The translations under genes were made by a program, and so were the position numbers. The notes under the pieces are model-generated. The model saw only the letters and a program-made list of their open reading frames with translations, searched no databases and had not been told where the DNA came from. Of a DNA stretch of 64,000 nucleotides, positions 44,552-51,985 are shown piece by piece. The first letter of the stretch is position 1. Each line of letters opens with the position of its first letter. The DNA is from Verrucomicrobiota bacterium (GTDB taxonomy: Bacteria > Verrucomicrobiota > Verrucomicrobiia > Verrucomicrobiales > DEV007), in assembly GCA_963205275.1 (NCBI GenBank), contig CAUJIH010000045.1:1-64000 (forward strand), read 5' to 3'.

Positions 44552-45460
44552 TCAATGCCAAGGAGATTCGACGATTCGAATTTGCGAACTCACTGCCTCT
44601 CCGCCTTCAGGAGTGCCCGTTAACTGATAAGTGCCTGGCTTGATTTCCGCAGTACTGAAAGGAAGAGCGAGGCGATTCTTCCCGCGACCACTCACGAAAT
44701 CTCCCGTCAGCACTGACTTCCCATTCTGTATGAGAGCCAGAGTCACCTTCTTCTGCTCACCAGATGGAATCCCCGAGAAAACAAAGTCTGCTGCGATCAC
44801 CCGTGCATTGGTGAACGTCACGAGATTCTCCGCACTGAATTCTAGGAGGATGGGCTTCGCATAGCGCAGAAGAGCGACCTCATCGATGTGAAAGTCGATC
44901 TGATCACCGTCCTTGTAGTTGCTCTCAGCGATATTGAACTGAAGCCCACGAACATCATTCGGATGAGCGAGTTTCGAGATCGGAATCTGCACTTCCAGCC
45001 ACTGATTTTTCTTCAGATCGGACAGGGTGAGACTGAGAGTATCGGATTTACTATCCCCCTGCTGGATCGAGAGGCCGACGGGGATTCGCGGCAATTCGGA
45101 CCGAGTCGTGTTCGCATAAATCCAGAAGTGCAGATAATCCCAGTCTGTCCAATCCGTGATTCCCCCCTTCAGCGAAAGACCCATCCGAGGCCAGCCGATC
45201 GGGTATTTCGCCTCTCCTGCGTGGTAGTCCACGGGGACGTGCCAATGGACAATCGAAGCACCCGTTTTTGATGGACCATCCGCCGATGCGACCGACGATT
45301 CACTCGGATACCACTGACTCGCTTTGCTGCCGTCAGAGAGAATCTGCTTTTCAGTCGGCGGAGCAGGCGAATCGGCGGCACAAATCGCTGTCGAGAGCAC
45401 ACAAGTTGCGGTAAAAAGTGCGGCAGGTCGAGTGATAGAGAAAGAGCGGGGCAGTTTCAT
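44552..45460 (-). CDS. Secreted carbohydrate-binding-like beta-sandwich protein
   Basis: 302 residues with a Sec signal ending near TAICAA. The central part (SQWYPSESSVASADG, WDYLHFWIYANTTRS, LEVQIPISKL, DGDQIDFHIDEVALLRY) has the spacing of a jelly-roll sugar-binding module of the CBM or galactose-binding type. The last 80 residues look like an Ig-like domain. No catalytic motif is visible. It is first gene of a two-gene unit with the DUF4091 protein and may bind the same glycan. Family not named with certainty. Confidence 0.6.
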   Translation of the reverse strand: MKLPRSFSITRPAALFTATCVLSTAICAADSPAPPTEKQILSDGSKASQWYPSESSVASADGPSKTGASIVHWHVPVDYHAGEAKYPIGWPRMGLSLKGGITDWTDWDYLHFWIYANTTRSELPRIPVGLSIQQGDSKSDTLSLTLSDLKKNQWLEVQIPISKLAHPNDVRGLQFNIAESNYKDGDQIDFHIDEVALLRYAKPILLEFSAENLVTFTNARVIAADFVFSGIPSGEQKKVTLALIQNGKSVLTGDFVSGRGKNRLALPFSTAEIKPGTYQLTGTPEGGEAVSSQIRIVESPWH

Positions 45461-45623
45461 GAAAAAGGGAGCGAGTGAGCAACTAGTAAATAATACGTCT
45501 CTCGATCACGCAACAGTCGCATGATTCAGGAAAAAGTTCGATTTTAGCGTCCTCCCTCCTACGTTCCAGTTCTCACGGCATCTCTCTGCAAGTGTCTAAT
45601 GTTCCATGGTCATCAGTGAAGAT

Positions 45624-45803
45624 GCGGTGGGCCAACACCGATTTCCGAATAAACACTACCGCCTACGCATCACCCAAAAACGCACACTTTACGCCTACCG
45701 CCTAGGCAACGCAAAAGCGGCGCTTCACGCCGCACTCCAAAGCCTGCGGCGCATGTGAAGTGAGCGGCGCGAAGCGCTTTGGAGTGCGGTGGCCTGACAC
45801 CGC
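45624..45803. repeat. Dispersed copy of the 143-bp repeat family
   Basis: Contains the words CCGAATAA, CACCCAAAAACGCAC, GCAAAAGCGGCGCTTC and GCGCGAAGCGCTTTGGAGTG in the order seen at 2-357. Three hairpins are visible: GCGGTG..CACCG (45624 on), GCGGCG-CTTCA-CGCCGC and GCGGTG-GCCTGA-CACCGC (45786-45803). It fills much of the 410-nt gap between the secreted protein and the Fic remnant; the rest of that gap shows nothing recognisable. Confidence 0.85.
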
Positions 45804-45870
45804 TTTCCTCTGACGGCTCGTCTGCTCACAAGGTCTCCAAACCACCCCTCCCCCCCTGAAACTTCATAAT

Positions 45871-46429
45871 TCATAATTCATCCTTTAAAAACTCTTTCCC
45901 TTCTTGCGTGAGTAGTCTCATCAGCTTGGGATGGATGAAGAGCTTCTCGCGTCCAAAGAGCATCTCCTCCAGCACCCCGATGGCGACCAGTTGCTTACGA
46001 GGGCGGCGCACGGGACTCGGCGCACGCGCATCTCCATGCCTTTGAGCTTACTGCACACGTCCTCCGCTGTGCGGGTGCTGAGCGGATGCTCGGCAAGTGA
46101 GCGAAACCCTTCCGGCAGGGCTTGTCCGTAGCGGAGTGCCTCCTTGGTGGCGGCATCGGCTTGGTCGCCGAAATTTCGGTAATGGAAGAGGCGGTCGGTG
46201 CTTGTGACGATGTTCTCGATCTCCAAACTCGCCCGTGCCTCTAGCAGAGGAAGGGTATTGATCAGCATCCCCTGATTCGGCAACAGCTCCGCTACGCCCT
46301 CCAGCTCCGCTAGTGCTGTTCGTGCCGTAATGACTGTTTCAAGACGGCCTTCGATTCCAAGTCCACCGCTGGTGGCAGTGGCGGCAGATCGTTGTAAGCT
46401 AGTTCCGGGTTCCAAGTGCGATGCGTCAT
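45871..46429 (-). pseudogene. Fic-family protein with the catalytic domain deleted
   Basis: The N-terminus is that of a Fic_N domain protein (MTHRTWNPELAYNDLPPLP from ATG 46429; then LPNQGMLINTLPLLEARAS, EIENIVTSTDRLF, TKEALRYGQAL). There is a 1-nt frameshift near 46330 (in the run before ITARTALAEL). After RVRRVP the sequence jumps directly to the C-terminal winged-helix end in another frame ([31 protein letters not shown]), stop at 45871-45873. The roughly 200 residues in between, with the HPFxxGNGR AMP-transferase motif, are missing. It cannot AMPylate. A clear internal-deletion pseudogene. Confidence 0.85.
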
Positions 46430-46463
46430 AGGCAGCCTATCTAACTAGAAATAGGGTATGGCA

Positions 46464-46510
46464 TGTAACATGTCGAGAAAATGTGTTACATATTTTGAAA
46501 TATTGTAACA
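46464..46510. promoter_or_regulatory. Three-site operator-like array, TGTAACA / TGTTACA / TGTAACA
   Basis: Sites at 46464-46470, 46484-46490 and 46504-46510 alternate in orientation and are separated by exactly 13 nt each, giving a 20-bp step (about two helical turns). The right two also form a near-palindrome across an AT-rich centre. They sit between the Fic remnant start (46429, minus) and a 17-codon open frame on the plus strand (46519-46572). The layout fits cooperative binding of a dimeric repressor, perhaps one that controlled the Fic gene. No regulator gene is adjacent. Confidence 0.5.
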
Positions 46511-46611
46511 AATAGATTATGAAGGATGAAGCGCTCGATGCTATTATGTTTGGTGGTGTGCCGAAAATCTGAATTGTACAGCATTTTTCGGAATGGATGA
46601 AACAACAACTC

Positions 46612-49600
46612 TCACCGCATCGGATGCTCTTTTAGAAGATTTTCTGGCTTGAGGAAAGTCTGCACGCCTTTCGTCGCCTCGCGCACGGATTTCACCTGCT
46701 CCGGGGTCACGATGCTGGCTTTGTTCCCCCAAGTGTTCCGCACATAGGTCAGCACAGCGGCCAGTTCCTCGTCCTTGAGGAGCGCTCCGAAGGCGGTCAT
46801 CGGTGGCACGCCTTTCGTCGGGTCGTACACCGTTCCATTCACCTCAATCGGCCCCCACAGTCCGTGCAAGGTCAGCTTGATCAGGCGATCTGTATTCCCG
46901 GTAATCCACGGACTGCTGACCAGAGGAGGATAAATATTGGAAATCCCGCGTCCGTGATCTTGGTGGCAAGTCACGCAGTGGGCGTCGCGATGAAAGACCT
47001 CGGCACCCAATCGATAGATCTGCGCCTCGGCCTTTGAAAAGCCCTCCGGCACCGTGATGATCAATTGCTGCTCTTTCTGCAAAATCGGCGAAGTGATCAC
47101 ATTCTTGGCCGGATCAGCGACATCCCAGTGGTAGCGCACGGTCTCTGCTGCCTTGACTGCATGAGGCTGGGGCGAGGCCAGGACAGCGTCGAGCAGACTC
47201 CGGTCTCGGACGTTGTGCTGCTGATGCACCCACAAGGCTTCCAGCAAGAGCCGAGCGTCCTTCTCATCCTTGGGATCGAGTGTTTTCACCCAGGCATCCG
47301 TGGCATCAATCACGTCTCGAGTCGGGCGAGCGCTCAACTCCACCCGCGTCCTGTGGCGCACGCCCAGCGTGGGATGGCGAAAGTTTTCGAGCAGTTCAGG
47401 AATTGTGGCCCCTGCGATTTTCACAGGCTTCTGGAGCGGTCGCCCCTGATGGACGATGCGATACACTCTGCCGTGTTTCTTGTCGCGATTGGGGTCGCGA
47501 ATGTTGTGCTGCATGTGTCCGATGATGACGTTTTGCCAATCAGAAACATAGAGAGCGCCGTCCTCTCCAAAAATCGCGTCGGTGGGACGAAAGTTTCGGT
47601 CCTCGCTCACGAGCAAATCCCGCACCGGAGTGCCCCAGACCTCGCCGAAGCCGAATTCTCTCGTGGCGTCCTTGTAGCCCTCGCGGTGGAGCTTGTATTC
47701 CTTGATCCCGAGGAAGCCGATGGTGTTGCAGATAAGAAAATCTCCTTGCATCTCGTCGGGGAAATTGGTGCTGGAGACGATCTCATCGGCGGCTACGGGA
47801 CGCACTTCCTTCGTCAGCAACTCCCGCATTTTGAAGCGCTTCGTCTCGGGATCAGGCAGCACCTGCCAGGCTCGGCCGCTGGTGCCGTCATTCGCGTAGT
47901 GATAGCCCCAATCATCAAAGGAAATTCCGTGCGGATTCGGCGAATTCTCGGCATGGAGCGCGATGGTATAGCGGCGAGGATCAAAGCGATACATGCCCGA
48001 AGTCGAGACCTCCAGCGAGGGTCCCCAGGGGTGCTCGAAGTTGTGCTGCATGAAAATCCCGCTCTGCCAGTAGATGCCACCATCGGGGCCGTAGATGAGA
48101 TTGTTCGCGGCGTGATGCGTATCTGCGGAGTCTGTGCCTTGAAAAATCACATAGCGCTGATCCGCTACGTCGTCGCCGTCGGTGTCTTTGAGAAAGATCA
48201 AATTGGGTTGTGAGGTGACGATCACGCCGCCGTTCCAGAACTCGAATCCGAGCGGGCAGTGAACTCGGGCGAATTCCGTACAGCGGTCAGCTACCCCATC
48301 GCCATCCTCATCGGTGAAAATCAGCAAGGCATCCTCCATGGGAGTGCCCGGCTGCCATTTCGGATAGGATTTCCAAGCAGCCACCCAGAGACGACCTTTC
48401 CCATCGACCTGCATCTGCACAGGATTGACCAGTTCGGGGAATCTCGATTCGTCGGCGAAAAGATTGACCTGAAAGCCCTCGGGCACAGTCAACTTTTTCA
48501 CAGTCTCTTCCCCACTGAGATAAGTGAGCGAACCCTCCTTGTCCGCGCTGGAGCTCTTGCTGCCGCCTCCGACATTCGAGATCACGGGAATCGGCGGAGG
48601 AACATTGCTATCGTCCACCACGATGTCATCGCCCAGCGCCCTCGCCCAGATTTTTGGATCGCGATTCGCCGTCTCGACATCCAGCATACTCAGCTCGTGC
48701 TGCAACACCTCACCGTTCGTCTGGTCGTTCACGAAAGTCAGCGAAGCTCGTGTACCCCAGATATCATTGCCATCCGCCGCACGATAGCGATTGTGCCAAT
48801 ACCAGTTCTTGTCCAGAACAGACTCTCGCACGGAGGCGAGCACGGAATCCTCGACTTGGGGCAGTTTGCCGCAGAGCGCTTCGGCGATGATATGCCCGAC
48901 TAGTCGATTTCCCCGCTCGTTCAGGTGGATGCCATTGATCGTATATGCCCCTTTTTCTCCCCCCGACTCGACGAATGCCTTGAGCGTGGGATCGAAGAGA
49001 TCGACGAAGCTTACCCCCTCCTTTTCCGCCACCTTCTTCATCGCAGCAGTGTAGAGCGCCAAGTTGCGATTGTTTTCCTTGCCATCCGGCAGGTTTGGAT
49101 CGCCGAGATTCTCATGGGCGATGGGGCTGAACAACACGATGCGCGGGATCGTCTTTCCATTCGGACGCGCTTCTCTCAGATCGTGAATCATTTCTACAAG
49201 CGACTTTTCAAAAACCGATAATCCCGCCTCTCCGGCCCAAGCCTCGTTGTAGCCGAAAAAAGAAAAAATCACGTCAGCCTCGGTTAGACGCAGATAATCC
49301 GCCATCTCTAGGAAGCCTTTCTGACGTGAGTAATGTCCCACGCGGTCGCCAGTGATCGCGAGATTCCGGAATCGAAGATGCGCTTCCGGTTTCGCCACCT
49401 GAAGCCAGGTCTCCGTCCAGCCGTCGTGCTGCATCCGGTCGGCTAATCCATTCCCGATCACCGCCACGACATCATCGGTGGAAAAAGCGAAGGGTGCAGG
49501 ATCGCGATAAGCCTTCGGCACTGGCACCGGCATGACAGGAGCGGGCGTGGGATTCCCGAGGAAGGAGAAAAAAGCGATCTTCGGGGAATCTCCGAAGGAA

Positions 49601-50076
49601 AGCAGAATCGATCCCTCCGGAGCAGGATTATTCTCTCGGACAAAGACTGGTTTACGCTCTGCATCCAATAATTCGAGCCGGAATCCCTTCAGTCGCTCGA
49701 CGAATCCCTCTCGGTTCCAGATTTGCACCGATGCAATGGGCCGGAGCGAACCGATATCTAGCTCCCACCACGGTTCCGCATCCAGTCCTTCCTGCGTATG
49801 CGTCTGACCCTTAGCGGAAAAATCCGGTGATTTGTTTCCGTCGATGGCTCGCTCCGGGACTCCGCCCGATCCGACCGAGGACTGGCTGGCCTTACCTTCG
49901 GGAGCGACATTCTTCCCACCGCTCATCACCTCGACCTCGGCCAGCGTGAGGACGCGCTTCGGACCACTCAGGGAAATGCGAACATAGCGAGCTTGCGGAA
50001 GATCTTCTGCGCGTGCGATGGAGAAAAGCGGTAGCATCAGGAACGCCGAAAGCGATGCAAAGAGTCTCAGGTTCAT
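46612..50076 (-). CDS. Secreted F5/8C - SGNH-like - propeller - haem protein (PVC type)
   Basis: 1154 residues with a Sec signal (LFASLSAFLMLPLFSIARA). Order: an F5/8 type C (discoidin-like) sugar-binding domain (about 25-170), an SGNH/GDSL-like domain (about 195-410) ending with the expected DGIH-like INGIHLNERG, a TIGR02604-type propeller with DEDGDG and DTDGDD motifs (about 530-880), a helical part, and a haem domain with CVTCH at 1034-1038. In the SGNH domain the nucleophile block reads VIGNGLADRM with no Ser in the usual GDS position, so esterase activity is doubtful. It likely binds and oxidises a carbohydrate outside the cytoplasm. Confidence 0.86.
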   Translation of the reverse strand: MNLRLFASLSAFLMLPLFSIARAEDLPQARYVRISLSGPKRVLTLAEVEVMSGGKNVAPEGKASQSSVGSGGVPERAIDGNKSPDFSAKGQTHTQEGLDAEPWWELDIGSLRPIASVQIWNREGFVERLKGFRLELLDAERKPVFVRENNPAPEGSILLSFGDSPKIAFFSFLGNPTPAPVMPVPVPKAYRDPAPFAFSTDDVVAVIGNGLADRMQHDGWTETWLQVAKPEAHLRFRNLAITGDRVGHYSRQKGFLEMADYLRLTEADVIFSFFGYNEAWAGEAGLSVFEKSLVEMIHDLREARPNGKTIPRIVLFSPIAHENLGDPNLPDGKENNRNLALYTAAMKKVAEKEGVSFVDLFDPTLKAFVESGGEKGAYTINGIHLNERGNRLVGHIIAEALCGKLPQVEDSVLASVRESVLDKNWYWHNRYRAADGNDIWGTRASLTFVNDQTNGEVLQHELSMLDVETANRDPKIWARALGDDIVVDDSNVPPPIPVISNVGGGSKSSSADKEGSLTYLSGEETVKKLTVPEGFQVNLFADESRFPELVNPVQMQVDGKGRLWVAAWKSYPKWQPGTPMEDALLIFTDEDGDGVADRCTEFARVHCPLGFEFWNGGVIVTSQPNLIFLKDTDGDDVADQRYVIFQGTDSADTHHAANNLIYGPDGGIYWQSGIFMQHNFEHPWGPSLEVSTSGMYRFDPRRYTIALHAENSPNPHGISFDDWGYHYANDGTSGRAWQVLPDPETKRFKMRELLTKEVRPVAADEIVSSTNFPDEMQGDFLICNTIGFLGIKEYKLHREGYKDATREFGFGEVWGTPVRDLLVSEDRNFRPTDAIFGEDGALYVSDWQNVIIGHMQHNIRDPNRDKKHGRVYRIVHQGRPLQKPVKIAGATIPELLENFRHPTLGVRHRTRVELSARPTRDVIDATDAWVKTLDPKDEKDARLLLEALWVHQQHNVRDRSLLDAVLASPQPHAVKAAETVRYHWDVADPAKNVITSPILQKEQQLIITVPEGFSKAEAQIYRLGAEVFHRDAHCVTCHQDHGRGISNIYPPLVSSPWITGNTDRLIKLTLHGLWGPIEVNGTVYDPTKGVPPMTAFGALLKDEELAAVLTYVRNTWGNKASIVTPEQVKSVREATKGVQTFLKPENLLKEHPMR

Positions 50077-50177
50077 AAAAAAGAATGTGAAGGGGCAAAA
50101 TCGAAACAGTGTAGCGTCTCACAGCCCTGCCTCACCGCGCAAGTCCATGATGATGCGATCACCTCAGTCCTCGTGGC

Positions 50178-51905
50178 CTACTTCTCCAGCCACTCGCCTG
50201 TATTCGCATCGAAGATCGGCGTTTCAGCTCCTTCAGCCTCCATCGAGATCGTCTCTACCTGAATTCCGAGCAAGCGCTTGTCCTGCGATTCCTTTTGATG
50301 CGCCTGCGGAACCCAGCCGCGACAGCGTATCTCAAGATCGTAATGATCACTCTGCACGGCTGGAAGTGACACCCGGATTTCCCTTTGATTCGGGGAAAAT
50401 TCGATGATTCGCTGATCATCGAGCCAGAGCCCTGATTCCGCGTCCAGTGCCACGGCGGGACAGTGTCCGATCAGAGTCAGCGTATAGGATTTGCCCGGCA
50501 CCGCAGGCAGGCGAAGACGAGAGACCGGATGCGACCAGCGACGAGGATGCTCCGGCCCAAACCACCCACGCAAAAAACGTCCATCGCCCTCCTCGCCGAT
50601 GCGGATGCGATAGTGCTCACGCGCTTTCTCCGTCCACTCGATGGATTCTGCTTCATTCAGTCCAGCCTGCGTCCGCTTACCCGCTGCATTTTCGAATAAG
50701 AATCCTCCCGGAGCCTGATTTGCTGTCAAAATCGCGGAGAGCACGGCCTTCCCCACTGCGACGTGCAGGTGATCCTCGCCAAAAGTGCAGCCCTGCACGA
50801 TCGCTCGCCCCGCATCCACCTGGATCGCCGGGCTCCCCTGCCCCGTATTGTCCCAATTTTGGAAGATGCAGGCGTTCGCAGTGACCTGACTCTGGAATGA
50901 CCTCATCCAGATACAACGATCGATCGGCCCCCAGAAAGCACAATTCGTCAGGCTGACTTTCCCTTGATTCTCCGCAGCGATCTCGACACACACCGAATCC
51001 TCACTGCCCCAGCGACCGACGAATTCACCGTTGGTGATCGCGAGTCCCATCGGTTGAGATTGCTCCACCAGCACGGCACGACGGCACGAATCTGCACCGA
51101 TTCCGGAGAAATTCCCGTTCGCAGCTCCTTTTTCCGATGCCCCAAAGTGGTATCCGATCCCGTATCCGAAGCAGAAAGTATTGCTGACGTACTCCCAGTC
51201 TGTCCGTTCGAAAGAAAAAGCTGTGCCGTTGATGTTCACCCACTGACAGAAAGGGTCGTCGTGCTTGTAATGAACTCCAAAAGGCCAGAAGTGAACGTTT
51301 TCCACCCGTCCGATATCGTAGCACTCGTCTACATGCAATCCTCGCCATGAAGGATAGCCGGTCACGTTCCGCACCAGATGACGGGCACCTCTGACAAGAC
51401 GGATACCCTCGTAGGGATTGAGAAGCAGAGTGTCGAGAACGGCGGTATTCTCCTGTCCCGGCGCATTCGCAATACAGGGGGGATACGGCACCGGTGGCAC
51501 GTCCGTGATCTTCCACTCCGGATAGACAACCGCGAGACCAGCGACTACGGCATTGTGTCCGGCCAGAGTAATGAAGGCGGAGGCCTCCGGATGATTGCGT
51601 CCAGCAAAAGCCTGCAAGATCGTTCCGCCCGCAGTCGAAGTGACCGCACTTCGAAAGACGCCCTGTAGGGTGACGTTCGCAGGAATCGACAGATTCCCCG
51701 TGATCCGATAGGTTCCCGCCGGAACATCGACCACACCGCCTCCCGCCTTTCCCGCCTTATCGAGCAGTGATTGAAAAATCCCTGTATCATCCGCCACGCC
51801 GTCGCCCTGCGCTCCCGCTTCTCGCACATTCCAAGGCGAAGCCGTCACCCATCCGCCCGAGAGCAGGAGCACGAAAAAAGCAGAGACAATTTGCACGGAT
51901 CGCAT
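50178..51905 (-). CDS. Secreted pectate-lyase-superfamily right-handed beta-helix protein
   Basis: 575 residues with a Sec signal (VQIVSAFFVLLLSGGWVTA). The start of the mature part, NVREAGAQGDGVADDT followed by GKAGGGVVDVPAGTY, is the hallmark of the Pectate_lyase_3/GH55-type N-terminal coil. Many short beta rungs follow (NVTLQGVF, NVHFWPFG, ITNGEFVG, LTNCAFWG), as expected for a parallel beta-helix, and a C-terminal beta domain of about 150 residues. Polysaccharide lyase or hydrolase activity is probable but the substrate is open. It lies about 100 nt upstream of the haem-propeller gene on the same strand. Confidence 0.8.
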   Translation of the reverse strand: MRSVQIVSAFFVLLLSGGWVTASPWNVREAGAQGDGVADDTGIFQSLLDKAGKAGGGVVDVPAGTYRITGNLSIPANVTLQGVFRSAVTSTAGGTILQAFAGRNHPEASAFITLAGHNAVVAGLAVVYPEWKITDVPPVPYPPCIANAPGQENTAVLDTLLLNPYEGIRLVRGARHLVRNVTGYPSWRGLHVDECYDIGRVENVHFWPFGVHYKHDDPFCQWVNINGTAFSFERTDWEYVSNTFCFGYGIGYHFGASEKGAANGNFSGIGADSCRRAVLVEQSQPMGLAITNGEFVGRWGSEDSVCVEIAAENQGKVSLTNCAFWGPIDRCIWMRSFQSQVTANACIFQNWDNTGQGSPAIQVDAGRAIVQGCTFGEDHLHVAVGKAVLSAILTANQAPGGFLFENAAGKRTQAGLNEAESIEWTEKAREHYRIRIGEEGDGRFLRGWFGPEHPRRWSHPVSRLRLPAVPGKSYTLTLIGHCPAVALDAESGLWLDDQRIIEFSPNQREIRVSLPAVQSDHYDLEIRCRGWVPQAHQKESQDKRLLGIQVETISMEAEGAETPIFDANTGEWLEK

Positions 51906-51985
51906 GACGGAAGAAGGAAATCGACTCCATCATTCTCCCTCATTACGTCTTTGCATAGGAGAAAGAGACGGTTCAGATTGGCAAG

